The notes beneath the pieces are model-generated. The model was given only the letters and a program-made list of their open reading frames with translations. It was not told where the DNA came from and did no database searches. A DNA stretch of 64,000 nt from Chrysopilus asiliformis (taxonomy: Eukaryota > Arthropoda > Insecta > Diptera > Rhagionidae): positions 114,679,824 through 114,743,823 of the forward strand of contig OZ035960.1 in the NCBI GenBank assembly GCA_964034945.1, written 5' to 3'. Shown one piece after another: positions 24,323 through 36,489 of the stretch. Each line of letters starts with the position of its first letter. Within the stretch, counting starts at the first letter, position 1. A program made the translations under genes and the position numbers.

Positions 24323-24905
24323 TTTGATAACTTTATTCTCGGGCGATACTGATAGTTAATTAAACGCGATTCCTCTTATGAAAAACTATCACTTTACATT
24401 ATTACCCAGGTGGTTATCACTTATGCGGCAGTCACACGACGCTGTTTTGCCAGCGCTAGTGGCTGTTTGGCTGTTAGCAGCCGTTTTAGCAGCACCGTGT
24501 GATTCCTAGTGCGCTGCTACTACCAGCAGAAGCGTGATGATTTTAGCAGCGCTAGTGAAGTAGAGACCGTTCTACTTTGCCAGCGCTACTAGGGATCACG
24601 TGACCATGTCACATGGTTTCTGAGCTGTCAAAAGTCTGATAAGTGGTAAAGTTTGTTTATTGTAAGTTGTTATTTTACGTTTAGTTATTTAAATTTGTGT
24701 GTAACGTTTATTATTTAAAAAATCTCCCAGATTCAAATGTCAAACCAATGTTTTGCTACTTGCCAGCGCTACTAAAGTAGAAATCGTGTGAACCCCCTCA
24801 GTACGCTGGCTACTGCTGTTACTTGCCAGCGCTACTAACCAACAACAGCCAGCGGCTGGCAAAATAGCGTCGTGTGACCGCCGCATTATTATCTTACGCG
24901 ATGCC
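24310..24905. mobile_element. Older element split by a later MITE
   Basis: The flanks of the 24424-24885 MITE ('ggcgatactgatagttaatt', 'aactatcactttac', 'tatcttacgcgat') resemble the element at 46.2-46.7 kb with its GTAATCGCGTAA-type ends. This suggests that the TTA-flanked MITE landed inside a member of that family. Its outer ends are too eroded to place exactly. Confidence 0.35.
24424..24885. mobile_element. TGCGGCAG MITE, copy 1 (TSD TTA)
   Basis: The inverted ends are TGCGGCAGTCACACGACGCT and TGCGGCGGTCACACGACGCT, extending through 'gttttgccagc'. TTA lies on both sides (24421-24423, 24886-24888). It is 462 bp, with repeated internal words 'gccagcgctact' and 'agcagc'. A second copy at 51.8 kb carries another MITE inside it. 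It is Harbinger-like by TSD. Confidence 0.85.
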
Positions 24906-25420
24906 AGCCCTGGTTTCAAACATACCGGGCAATCGGTGGAACCTATTATGCGGACTATGCGAGATATTGCTGTATTTATAGATTTTTTAGTCATTTTTTC
25001 AATATTATTTATTTACACAAAATTCATGAAAAAGTTTTAGTAACCAAAAATATCACAAGGCCCAAATAAATCTTCAAAGATGAAGAAAAAAATCTGTTAT
25101 TCTTTTAACATTATAAGAATAAAAATTTATTTTTAAAAATTTATCCTAGGAGAAGCCAATAAGGACAGATCCTTCACCTACATAGATATTTTTAAATGTT
25201 TATAAAAGCCAACAAAAATTTCATATTTTCACTTTGATCATAAAAATCTTCAAATTCCAAGAATACAATTGAATTCTTTTCATTGTACCTAAATTTATTT
25301 TATTATTTATGTTATAAATTCGTCGCACACATCAATATCATAGTTTTCTTAAATTAAAATGTTTATAAATGGGAATTTTTTTTATGTTGTATAAAAAGAA
25401 AAATTTATAGAGTTTTTATT

Positions 25421-26090
25421 TCTACTTTCCTCTTTTATATTTAGAAGGAAATTATGGTTTCTATGGCGGAGACCGACTTGAGAACGGGGGCTGATAGAAA
25501 CTTTCTGATCAGTATAAAATCCGTTTCATGCAAAATTATGAGGAGGTCCGTACATCTGTCTGTCGGTCTGTCCGTTGTACGTATCTTAAATAACTCGAGA
25601 ACGCGTTGACATAGCGACTTGAAAATTTTTTTTAAATAAGTTTTACAAAAATCATAGTTTCTATCAACTTTTGGAAAAGTAGCGGTAGCTGGTATCTTCC
25701 ATGCAATTTAAAAAAAATCAGTTTTTTGAAAATCTCCCGAAAATTATGCGCTATTATGAAAAAAGTTCAAAGAAAATAAAATTTTCTGCATTTTTTCCTT
25801 TATCGGTTTTTACGTATATCTAACGGTTCTCAATATATTTCAAAAAAATTAAGTTTTTTGAAAATTTCTCGATTTTTCGAAATTTTTACGAAAACTATGC
25901 GCTATTAGGAAAAAATGCATATAACAAAATTCAAAGAAAATAAAATTTTCTGCATTTTTTCCTTCAACGGTGTTTACGTATCTTTAACGGTTCTTGAGAT
26001 ATTTGAATGATATTATTTTTTACATATTTTTTCCGAAATTAAATATTGCAGAAGAAAGTTTTGTGTTGATCACAACTGATATTTTTTTTT
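25421..26090 (+). mobile_element. DINE-like family A, near full length
   Basis: A degraded head ('ctactttcctcttttatatt') is followed by all the body blocks and the tail 'gaagaaagttttgtgttgat'. Inside, the segment 'gaaaatttctcga...ttaacggttcttgagatatt' occurs about three times in tandem, so the family has an internal repeat unit. Confidence 0.65.
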
Positions 26091-26308
26091 AAAATGTATA
26101 CAATCTAAACTGTATAAGCCGGGAACGCACGGGTCCAGGGAATTGGCTTATAGACAGGTTTCTGGCTTATCCAGGGCTTGGGTCTGACAGTTTTCACTGT
26201 ATTACTGTAGAATGTATATTACAAAAAAACATTTCGTCCACTGAATTTCAAGTTATTATGGCGAAAAAAATTCTTTAAGGCAAGTAATCAGACAACCAAA
26301 TGCTCTAA

Positions 26309-26675
26309 AGGTGCCGCTCCACATGAGAGTAAATACGCGAGTAACTCTCAAAAACTCTCGAGAGTTACTCGCAGGAGGTTGTCCATTTGAGAGTTAGTTT
26401 CGACGATTTTTCTATCGCTACTAGCGAAATCGAGCTTCTAGCTTCTAGCGTTCTCGAGAGCTACTAGCGAAATTCAAACGTATCTGGCGAACTACTCTCC
26501 GAGAGTTCAGTGGAGGCCTGTCGACTAGAGAGTAGAATCACTTTTGACAGCTCGCAGAAACTAGCTCGCGAGTTTTTGCGAGTTTCTGAGAGCGACTCTC
26601 AGAGACGTGTCCATTTGCGAGTAGCTGCTATCGAGAGGTTCTCGCCAGCATTTACTCTCATGTGGAGCGGCACCT
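26309..26675. mobile_element. AGGTGCCGCTCC MITE, copy 1 (TSD TAA)
   Basis: The inverted ends start AGGTGCCGCTCCACATGAGA and continue through 'gtaaat', flanked by TAA at 26306-26308 and 26676-26678. The interior is rich in 'ctcgagag' and 'gcgagt' words in both orientations, allowing extensive fold-back. A second copy lies at 33.3 kb. Confidence 0.85.
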
Positions 26676-26679
26676 TAAG

Positions 26680-29510
26680 GAATTTTTGTGTATTTTTCAA
26701 AATTTAAAAAGAAAATTGATATTTTCCGATTTACCAAGAATCTGATAAAATATTCCGAGTTGAATGCACTTGAATATTAAATACAAATTTAAAAGGAATT
26801 CTTCATAATTTTCTTTATAAACCTGAACGGATATAGTAAAAATTTCGTGATATTGACTAAAATATCTACAAGATTATAAAGTATTTATTCGAAATTACAG
26901 TATATGAAATTCGTATAAATACAAAAGGAATACCATAGTAGGAAAACTATTTAATAAAACATTCCAGGTTTTTAGCTGGCCAACCAAAGTGGGCTAGCCT
27001 GAATACTGATATGGATAATAGCTTATATGGCGATACAAAAGGAAAATCTACAAATACTTGAATAATATTCAAGGACTGGGAAAATTTCCATGCACTCGGG
27101 GTTATACTCTAAAAACTATTCGCTCAATGGCATATAGTGGGAAAATGGTTGAAAATGGAAACTTTCCAACATTGTTTGGAATGCATTTGTGGGCTCATTG
27201 TGCACAACTCTCTGGCAGTAAACTTTGGAGCCCGCTTTACATTTTCATGCTTTTCCTTGTAAACTTCCTTCCAATGTTTATTATATTCGCTATCCCCAAG
27301 TTCCTTTTTGAATTAGTTTGGAAAGTATATTTAACTAGTATAGTGTTTAACACTACAACACTAGATAATTTATTTATGCAAACACAATTTAAAGACATAT
27401 AAATACGGGACATGTGGATATTAGCAAACATTACACCATATACATATATAATGAATATATGCGAATCACATTCTCGATTCCGTTGTTGGATGGCTTTGGA
27501 TCCGCAGTAGTAGTCGACTAGAAAGTTCTCGAAATGCATTTAAAAGCTTCGTCAAGCCTTTTACAATTTTAATTCAATAAGTATTTCGTGGTTAAAGAAA
27601 CAACTATTCCGTTCCGAGACATTACAATTCAATTTCAGGGTGGCGGTGTTTCGGAGACGAATTCAAACTTAAATATAATTTTGTCCTCCACACGAATAGC
27701 TAACATCAAACAGAGCGAGCACAGTTGTTGCATCTGCAAAACTATTTATTTATTGTAATTATTTCGAAACTATTCTGTAAAGTTATGCCTTTTAGTCGTA
27801 ATTTCTCAAACAACAGCATACTATGGGTGGGATATTTAATCAAATACTTTGTGAAAGTTGAATATTGAGTTTTTCTTTACTAAACAACCGAAGCGAACCG
27901 AATACTAGCCCTTTGTGGCATTAGAATTTCCGTAAATTAATAAATTTCATTAAGCCACAGCTTTAAATTTAATAAGGCTGGTATTATTAGACTAATATGA
28001 TAATAATTTCTACACCTATCTAACATATATAATAAGTAGATAATTACAACTGAGTACTATTACATTGACTTCTTGCAACAATAGAGGATAAGTAGATTTC
28101 AAAGATACATTTTAATCTTCTCCTGGGTTCAATTAACTGCGATTTATGCGATCTAATTGTGTCATTAATTCCCGATGTCAATGGTTAATCCCTCTCTACT
28201 ACAAATGTACGTATATTTTATCTGTTTACAGATTTTATCCTCCGAAGTAATTAGAAATGCAGATTATTGTCTGGTTGTGTATCGCAAGCTGTTTTCATTT
28301 TCGTCGTTGGTTTTTTATATGGAAAAAAAAATCAGTTGCAGACCAAATTATGTTGACCCAGCCTTGAAATTTCAAAACGCTGCTTTATATACAGATTAAT
28401 TTTCGCTTTTCGAACGCTTCTCCCCATTTCGTCAGGCTGTTTCTCGAATTTTTTTTCGTATGGGATTTAATACTGCTGTCACACTATTGCCATCACACTA
28501 CCGCAGATGTCCCCCTTCGTCCCCCTAACCCACAAATATGTCACGTATTTTATGAAGAACAGCCTTTAACACGAAATGCAGTATAGCTTTTTACGACTTT
28601 ACAATACGTTTTTTTCGTATTTTGGCTAGTAAAACAACATAATGTAATGGAAAAAAGCTGACACGTTGAGAAATTTTTTTAAACATGACGAAACTTTTTT
28701 GTTGAAGTTAAAAAAAACTTTTCAAATTTAAGTAAATTTTAATGCATTTCATTTCTGAAGTTGAGCAGGTTTTCTCCAAGGCAACAATGCATAAAAAATG
28801 TTGTGTTGCAAATTATTTTGCATCGAAAATTTTGTCTACTATTAAATAATAGTTGTTTATACAAATTTGAAACTTGTGTCGGCACTACACAGAACGAAAT
28901 ATTGTTCATGAAAATTAAGAATGAGCAATTTCATTAACACTATGAAAAATTTCATAAGCCGACTTGATCCTCTATGAAACTGTTCATAAATACTATGAAC
29001 AGGCATTCATAAATTTCAAATTTAGGTCGTTTCAAACTTTAAACTTTTTCCTAGTATTTATGAACAAATTCATAATTATTGTGCCCTTTTTGCATTCAAT
29101 GTGATGTCTTTTATGGACAGCCCTTATATATTTGCTGTTTTTACAATTTCTGTTTATAAATGGAACGCGTGATGTAAATTTAATAAAGGATAAATGAAAA
29201 TCCGCTTCATGGGTGTGAGATTGGTTTACTTTGTAACATGATAATAATGTGATTTTTGGGAGGCTGCTGTAGCTTTGATAAACCAAAATATATTATATTC
29301 ATATATTATTAAAATTAATTACTTTTAGTCAATTATAGAACTTTCTATCGACATTAACTCATTAGTGGTTGGCTTGGTGTTATAAATTTTCTAATAATTG
29401 CGAATAATGTGTGGTATCAAGCATTTGTAGGCTGTTCAGCTGATGAAATGAGACAGAAGGCTATCTACGAAGTAGCTTAAAAAAATTTCACCACTAAATA
29501 CTCTACCCAA
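26680..29510. other. AT-rich stretch, no gene seen
   Basis: A 114-codon ORF (27058-27402) has no recognisable domain, no signal peptide and AT-driven composition. A phrase 'gtcacgtattttatgaagaa' at 28.54 kb is shared with 48.0 and 54.1 kb and marks a further, undefined repeat. Confidence 0.4.
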
Positions 29511-29515
29511 AAATA

Positions 29516-30230
29516 CTCTATATGATGACAGACAAAATGTTTATTTAAAAAAAACATTTGTATAGGAGAGGGGGAAAAGAGTGGCCCGATAGAATTTTAA
29601 TATATCGAACAGTTATATAAAATCATATTCTAAACACATTTTACCTTTATACATTTTTCAATAGGACTCACCGATATCGAGAAAACAGGAAAAAAGTATT
29701 CGATTTGTACGGGAGAGGAAGGAAGCAGTTGGATTTTAGTGTATGGGTGAGTTATGCAAAATCCTATTCTAAACACATTTGAGTTTTATAAATTTTTCAA
29801 TATGACTCACCGTTTTCGAGAAAATGGCAAGAAACTGTTTCGTTTGTATGGAGGGGGAAGAAATGGTTCAATTTTGCCCGTTCAAGAACTTATCCTAGCC
29901 ATTTGCGAGAAACGTATAACTATACAAAATTTCAAATCACTAGCTCAATCCTTACGAAAGTTATGGTGTTCACTGAGACACAGATGGACACACAGATGCA
30001 CAGACAGACGGCCAGACAGACGGCCAGACAGACGGCCAGACAGACGGACAGAAAGACGGACAGACAGACGAACAGACAGACGAACAGACAGACGGACGGA
30101 CACGAGGAAATCAAAATCTTTTGTCATCCCTAACACCCTGGTGTAGTTAATTTTTCTATCCGATGCGTCACAAACGGTACACTAAATCTAATATACTCTT
30201 AAATGATAATCATATATAGTATAATAATAC
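29516..30230 (+). mobile_element. Family C repeat, long copy with (GACG/GACA)n
   Basis: It contains two or three tandem units of 'tcatattctaaacacatttt...aatttttcaata(g/t)gactcaccg...ttcgagaaaa'. Then come 'aaatttcaaatcactagctc', a roughly 105-bp cagacagacggc-type microsatellite (about 29997-30100) and 'tttgtcatccctaacaccct'. Overlapping ORFs on both strands (Arg/Asp/Thr repeats or Cys/Leu/Ser/Val repeats) are translations of the microsatellite. Related copies lie at 33.9 and 61.9 kb. Confidence 0.6.
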
Positions 30231-30604
30231 AGTGAAAGACGTTTTCGTAAAGCTGGCTAGCTTAGGCTGGGGCCCCGAAACCAATGTTCCCAAGCCGGTA
30301 ACCTCTTTAAAACCAGAGTTTTGCAGCTGTCATAACTGACCACCCAAAACCCCGGTAAAGAACATTTAACACAGCACACGAATCTTATGAGTTTGAATTG
30401 TCCGGTCTCCACATAACTGGCCCTTTCTTCAATATTTGGCAAAGCAAATGGTCGATCTGACGGAGTTATTCGAATTTTCAGATTTTTTATTCGAAATCTG
30501 ATGGAGTTATTCGAAATGAATTTTTCATGGTCAACTTGGTCCGAACCGCCATTTTTTGATGTCAATTGTTTGCGTTTTTCTAGGGTGGGCTAAAATGTTT
30601 TTAA

Positions 30605-30771
30605 GGCCTGTGTCCACATGGAAGTTTATTTGCAGAAGTCGCTTCTAGAAGAGATTTCTGGTGTCACAACTTCTGGAAGTTCACTTGCAGTTAGTGTTTC
30701 CACGGGAAAAACTTCCAGAAGTCTCTGCTAGAAGCGACCTCTGCAAATAAACTTCCATGTGGACACAGGGC
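30605..30771. mobile_element. Fold-back MITE flanked by TTAA
   Basis: Nearly the whole 167 bp is an inverted repeat of about 55 bp per arm, starting GGCCTGTGTCCACATGGAAG and matched by GCCCTGTGTCCACATGGAAG from the right. TTAA lies at 30601-30604 and 30772-30775. The ends resemble the TWA-flanked group ('tgtccacatgg'), so the four-base TTAA may be a TWA duplication plus one element base. Confidence 0.75.
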
Positions 30772-31199
30772 TTAAGGGTGCATTCAGCCCACCTAGCCAG
30801 CCTCTAGTTACGCCAATCCGTCAGGGTCAAATCATGTAATCTAATTTTGACCTACTTCCACTCATCCGAATGACTACAAATTTTGCACTCATACGTAATC
30901 CCGATGACAATGCAATATGTGTGTATGCATGTACGAAAAAAACAAACAAAATGGCGGATGACAGTCTAAATCGAACAAACGAAGCAGCCACCGTACGCGG
31001 TCTGAATGAGCTTTAAAAAAGAACTCAGAAAAAACGACACAATTTTTGTTAAACAAGATTTTTTGCTTCTTAGTTGGTTTATTTTTTAGTTTGGGTCAAA
31101 TCTTGTAACCTAATCTTAATTTCGAAAGACTGAAAAGGATAAAATAAAATAAATGCATACTAAACAAGCTTTTAAAGTGTAAAAATAAAAAAAAAAATA

Positions 31200-31295
31200 C
31201 GTAGGGATCTGTCCTCAAAAAAAAAAAAGGAAGATAAAAGTTAATACGCAATAACGATTTTATCTTGCTTTTATTTTTGAGGCTAAATCCCTACG
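31200..31295. mobile_element. Tiny inverted-repeat element (TA TSD)
   Basis: The ends CGTAGGGATCTGTCCTCAAA and CGTAGGGATTTAGCCTCAAA face each other across about 50 bp that includes a further 'aagataaaa...ttttatctt' pair. TA flanks both sides. It is 96 bp and probably mariner-type, by its TA duplication. Confidence 0.65.
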
Positions 31296-33338
31296 TAAAA
31301 TTGTTTTTTTTTTTAAATTTTTAGATCACTTGTTTCAGTATGGTTGTTTAAAAAAATATGTTTCTGTCAGTTTGTCGAAAATAGGTGGATAAAGTTTTCT
31401 GCAATTAGCACTTTCTAGAAAAGAAAATTAATTTCCGCTCATTTTAAATTTTTGCTGATATTTAAATAGCTGTACACTTAACTTGAATATAGAATCCCGA
31501 CATCTCTGATAATTAACTTTTAGGGATGACGCAAAAATGCGATTAAATAAATCCTTTGAGCTAGGAGCGTCAATTTTTTTTTGCTAGAAACTTTATAAAA
31601 TTAAATTTCCATCATATTTGCCTCAATTTCATGTCGAGTTCTTTTTTTTTCCTATTCTATCAACATAACCGAACTTCAAAGTGATAACCGCACCAGCAAT
31701 CATTCAAGCAGTATCCTTGGGACTTAAATTTTCATCATGCCGAACAAATTACAAACTTGATTTGCTTAAATACTTTTGAATCAAAAGAAGGAAAAAGTGA
31801 ATATTTTTCCCTCGTCGAGGATCGACTTTTCCATTTCCTACGTGGCGTTGGGGGTGCTCGAGGCCAAAGGGGGAAAATTTTATATCGGTTCTAACGGAAT
31901 CCTGGCGGTGGTATTAGGAGGGGTGAAACGTCGACATCCATTCTCGGCATTCTCTGTCGATAATCCGAACTTTGAATTCAAGTCAATTCATTTTAAGTTA
32001 CCCAATGGGGCGTGTTATCTATCGATGGTCAATTTATTCTGTAGAATTTAAATCACCAGTTTGTATTCAAGTCACACTCAGGCGAGGAGACGGTATTGAA
32101 TTTCATGGGAAAACACGCTCAAAGAGGAAGTTTTAGGTCACCAGAAAACGGATAAAATTTTCATTTTTCCCTTTATTTTTTGTATTTTTATTTTTGTTCC
32201 ACTCATTTGTTGTTTTTTTTTCGTTTTCTCTCCAGAAATTTTCATTTTTTCAACTTTATCCCTGTGTGAAAGAAATATTTTCGCATTTCATTCTGGTACA
32301 ATGGACGCGGATGTACGGTACGGGGGTGTGAATGGGCGATAGAAAATCAATCTGTTGAAACGAAACATTAATTTTGTTTTTCATCGAAAGTCATGTCTAT
32401 ACTCACCCCAACACCACAACCTGTATGTATTCATAAATGATGATACCGATGATAATATCATACGATTCGTGGCTGACCACTCTTTTTGTAGATATCCAAA
32501 ATGTGACAAGGGATAAACTCTGAATACGAAGTTTGGATACATTCATTAATTTTAAATAAAATTTGTTGGTTTATTTACACGAGTAAGTGAAAATATGGAA
32601 AATTTGAGGAAAAATACAAAAAATCCGTTAGAGTTGTATGGAAAAACTCAGAATGATGAGGAAAAAAAAAAGAACCACCTGTTGAATTTATTGCTTGTCT
32701 TTTGGTATATTTATGGACTACAACTTTCTAATGGTTTGATAAAATGAAAAATATGTTTAATTATGTCAGATGCGGTTCACAACGAAATTATGGGCTCCTC
32801 CAACATATAACGAAGAAATCTGAGAGCCAAACTCATTATGAAGTTTTCTATCGACAACGTCCAAGCGAATGCAAAACTTTTGAGAGGTTTATACTCTTTA
32901 TATTAGAAAATTTCAAATTCCAGGAAATATCTGTGAAATGAGTAAATCGATGAGATGTCAAGAAGCGAAAATCTATGCTGTTGGCTGGTGTTACAGAAAC
33001 ATCATTATGTAAGATATTAAGTTCTGTAATGGGATTTCTTTAGATATTGTGCAAATAACAAGTTTTTCAAGTGGTACCAAGCAGTATTTAAAATAGAACT
33101 TTCCAGCATTTTTGTCGGTTAAAACACAAATTCAAAAATTTGACAATATTAAACCAAAAGTCTCTGTTTTTATGTTTGAATTAATTTCGATCAGATACAG
33201 TGGGCTACAAAATTGATACTAGAATAGTGTTTGAATTTTACTCCTCTGTTTACATTTGCTTTCTTGAATTTCTCTGCGAATTTTGTTCAGAATTTGTTCT
33301 GCGAATTTTGTTCATCTATCGCAGAACAAAATCACTTA

Positions 33339-33678
33339 AAGTGCCGCTCCACATGAGAGTAAATGCCGGCGAGAACCTCTCGATTGCAGCTACTCGAAAA
33401 TGGACAAGTGTCTGAGATTCTGTCAAAAGTGCTTCTACTCTCTAGTGGACACGCCTCCACTGAACTCTCGGAGAGTAACTCGCCAGATACGAACGGTGTT
33501 TGAATTTTGCGAGTTGCTCTCGAGAACTCGCCAAATCAAGATGTCAAAAAAATCAAGATATTGGTCAAGATATTGAAAAATCGCGGAAATTTGCTCTCAA
33601 ATGGACAACCTCCTGCGGGTAACTCTCGAGAGTTTTTGAAAGTTACTCGCGGATTTAATCTCATGTGTAGCGGCACCT
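33339..33678. mobile_element. AGGTGCCGCTCC MITE, copy 2 (TSD TTA)
   Basis: The ends AAGTGCCGCTCCACATGAGA and (from the right) AGGTGCCGCTACACATGAGA are flanked by TTA at 33336-33338 and 33679-33681. The interior matches the 26.3 kb copy in part, in opposite orientation, including 'ctctcgagagtttttg' and 'ggacaacctcctgcg'. Confidence 0.8.
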
Positions 33679-33689
33679 TTAGTAAATGC

Positions 33690-33859
33690 TGTTATTCGGA
33701 CGGTTTTATATGAAAAATTCGAGTCCGGGCGTCGTTCCGGAATAAATTTCTGAAAAAAGTATAAACGGTTGTGCAACATTAATAATTTATTTAGTGTAAA
33801 ATTATTTAGTATCGAAGAATAAAATTCGCGGAATAAAGTGTCACGTGTAAACGGCACCT
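33690..33859. mobile_element. Partial element with a GTTTACACG end
   Basis: The right end read inward is AGGTGCCGTTTACACGTGAC, followed by 'actttattccgcgaat'. No matching left end is present, so it is truncated. Weakly similar sequence occurs at about 55014-55150 ('gtgtcgtttacat', 'gatatgaaaaaattcgagt'). Confidence 0.45.
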
Positions 33860-33904
33860 TATAAGAAGGCAAACAAATTTTTTTTCTATAAATAAAACTA
33901 CATT

Positions 33905-34270
33905 TGTCTGAGGGAGGGGCAGGAGTTTCTCGATTGGATTTCAATGTATAGGAGAGTTATGTGAAATCATATTCTAAATACATTTTACCTCTATAAATTT
34001 TTCGATACGACTCAATGTTTTCGAGAAAATCGCAAAAAACCATTTAATTTGTATGTGGATGGAGGATGTTGGAAGGTATGGTCGAATTTTGTCTGTCCAA
34101 AAAGTTGGGCTCACTTTTTACGAGAAAATGATCTGTACAAAATTTCAAGTCTCTAGCTTGATTCTATCGGGAGTTATGATGTTCATGGACGGATAGACGG
34201 GCGAAAATCAAAATCTTTTGTGATCCCAAACACTCCGGTGTAGGTGATTGTTTCGGTGCGGTATACAAAA
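33905..34270 (+). mobile_element. Family C repeat, shorter diverged copy
   Basis: It shares 'tcatattctaaatacatttt', 'aatttcaagtctctagctt', a reduced 'ggacggatagacggg' and 'tgtgatcccaaacactccgg' with the 29.5 and 61.9 kb copies. The long microsatellite is lost. Confidence 0.55.
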
Positions 34271-34277
34271 TCTAATG

Positions 34278-34508
34278 CAGGTGTCCCTCTAGTTACGCGG
34301 TTAATTGGTTCCGCGTAAGTCGAAACCGCGTAAGTGGAGACTCAGGGTTAGTGCAAAAAAATTATCTTTTTTATATAAAAACATTCATCTATAATTACAA
34401 TATTTTCTTTTTAAATAAAAATTGCTCCAAAACCGTACCGCGTAACTCGAGCACTGCCGCAATTTTTTTCCGCGTAACTCGAGTACCGCGTAACTCGAGG
34501 AAGATCTG
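34278..34508. mobile_element. Tigger/pogo-like MITE
   Basis: The left end is CAGGTGTCCCTCTAGTTACG and the right end read inward is CAGATCTTCCTCGAGTTACG. The phrases 'cgcggttaattggttccg' and 'cgcgtaagtcgaaaccgcg' are the style of Tigger/pogo ends. 'ccgcgtaactcgag' is repeated three times near the right end. A TA follows the right end; the left flank is 'tg', so the TSD is imperfect. Confidence 0.6.
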
Positions 34509-34550
34509 TATAATCCCAAGCAACCAGATAAGGCATAATGCCTTAGATTA

Positions 34551-34595
34551 GGGCGTGGTGTCTTAAAAAACGACCAATTTTAAGACACCACGCCC
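34551..34595. repeat. Perfect 18-bp-stem hairpin
   Basis: GGGCGTGGTGTCTTAAAA, a 9-nt loop (aacgaccaa), then the exact complement. It sits just after the Tigger-like MITE, and a smaller palindrome (aaggcataatgcctt) precedes it. It is not an end of any other repeat in the window. Confidence 0.75.
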
Positions 34596-34850
34596 TTTAC
34601 GATTTTCAAATAGAGTGTAAAAAGGATAGAAATCGAAATCTTCGGGATTCGAATTCGGTTTTTCAAAGACAAACAGACTGAAAGTCAGCCCAATCACTGT
34701 TAACAGTGAGAATCTATTGAATGTTTTTGAATAACGAAAATATTATGATTTCTATTCATTTCTTTACATTTTCGGTACAATGGAATTAAGGTTTTTTAAT
34801 TCAGCATTAAAGTTTTTTTTCTTAAAAAAACAAACCAAACTACTTTTTAA

Positions 34851-35057
34851 CACATTGACTGCCATGGCTATCATTTTTGATAGCCAGTGAAAATTGGTAC
34901 TATGATTCATGAGCGGCCAAGGCTATCATTTTCGATAGCTGGGTCTATATTCTACATGCATACATACATACATTCATACATACGTACATTCTACATACGT
35001 CTACATGTATTGGCATCTCCCTTACATTTTTGCAAAATTGGTCTGGCAGTCAACGTG
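34851..35057 (+). mobile_element. CACRTTGACTGCCA MITE, copy 1 (TTAA TSD)
   Basis: The inverted ends are CACATTGACTGCCA and CACGTTGACTGCCA, flanked by TTAA at 34847-34850 and 35058-35061. Inside are two hairpins, ggctatcattttTGATAGCC and ggctatcattttcGATAGC, and a tacatacata microsatellite. It is piggyBac-like by TSD. Confidence 0.8.
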
Positions 35058-35499
35058 TTAAATTGCAAATTCATCTAAAATATGAAAATAAAGTTCCATT
35101 ATTGTGCACAACTTGCACAGCCGAGTTCATAACTATCGTCACTGTCATCTTCATTTCCGAAATTCAATTTGAAATCATAATTTTCTAAAAGTGTGTGTCT
35201 GAAATTTATATGAGCCTGCAATGAATATAAAATTCATGGTAGATGCGATTTAGATTTTATGTAATATAATGAACTCTTAGCGTGCGCAAAAGTCAACCAG
35301 CAGAAACGTTTTATTTTCTTTTAAATATGGTAAAAGTAAAAACAAGAAAAAAACATTCTAACAGCATCGAAAATAATAAAAAATGCAAATCAGATTGAAA
35401 CATCTGAATAATGAGCAATCTGTGAATTTATCTTTGATATAAATTTGAAAATCCTAATATGACTTTTAGGCAGAAAAACCGTTTTCATCCGACTAACCT

Positions 35500-36489
35500 C
35501 ACGGAAAAAAATATACATAGGGATATTACCCAAGGCGTCTTTGGTAAATGAGTTTTGTATGAAATTTTGGTTATCTAATTTTTTTTGGTTAAATTATCGA
35601 AAAAATTGGTTGAAATACCTGCGTAAAAAATTTGGTAAAATAACTAAAAAACATTGGTAGATTCATCCAAGATTTTGTGCAAACTATTTCCCAAAATTTA
35701 CCCAAGGCCAGGGTTATAATGAACAGTGCCTTAGGTAAATTATGTTTGGATGCCTGCAGCAGGTAATTAGACTACTAGTAGAACTGCGCCACACTTGTGC
35801 ATGACGAAAAAATGGCGACGATTTTGTTAGTCGATTCGTCAGTTCTAAAAACTCGATTTTAAAGCGATTCCAATAATTTTTCATAAAACTGATGCAAAAA
35901 ATCAGTTTTGGGAAAGCATTTCTTAGTTTAGACATTAGTTGAAATGGTTTTTTGAAATATTTTTTATGCCCTGAAAAAAAGATTTCGATAATTTTTTCCC
36001 ATTTTCGAAAAATACTAAACGCGAATAGTATTTTTTCGAGGTAACACAACAACATTCGTCGAGAGAATTCATTCGTTTGAAGTTTTTGTAAGAAAAATAA
36101 TTCAAAATAAATTATTTTCATTTCGCATCATATTGGCCGTCATAAAACATTTCCTCCATACGAATATTCAATATAGAAACTATCAGAAACAAACACGCAT
36201 CTCTTAATTTTTAAAGTCATCACACTAAAACAATTTCCGCTCATTAGTTACATATATTAAATTCTATGAACACACACTAAGCAAGAAACAGAAAGAGATT
36301 CCATATCAACAAGAGAGATTTGTTTTATGGGTTAAATTACAAAACCCTTGGTTATTTTGCCAAATCTCATTTTATACCAAAGAATTTTGGGTAAAACACC
36401 AAAAATCTTGGTAGGCTGGAAATAAACCAAGATCTTGGGTAAACTATACCAGGATTTTGGTTATTTTCACCTAAGTTTTTCTTTGCGTG
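35500..36489. mobile_element. CACGGAAAAAAA element (TSD CT)
   Basis: The ends CACGGAAAAAAATA and (read inward) CACGCAAAGAAAAA are flanked by CT at 35498-35499 and 36490-36491. It is about 990 bp. It is studded near both ends with 'ttggtaaa'/'acccaa'-type words, possible transposase-binding repeats. ORFs of 135 and 152 codons that start in or cross it show no domain and are not called. Confidence 0.5.

Noticed and set aside
27058..27402. 114-codon plus ORF with hydrophobic stretch
   Set aside because: Hydrophobicity follows from T-rich codons; no conserved motif and no supporting splice or promoter signals.
29754..30146. 130-codon ORF and its overlapping frames
   Set aside because: Lies within a family C repeat and its microsatellite; four overlapping frames are open.
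31776..32051. 91-codon ORF in a locally GC-richer patch
   Set aside because: No recognisable domain, signal or repeat; possibly a decayed exon, but nothing in the sequence supports it further.
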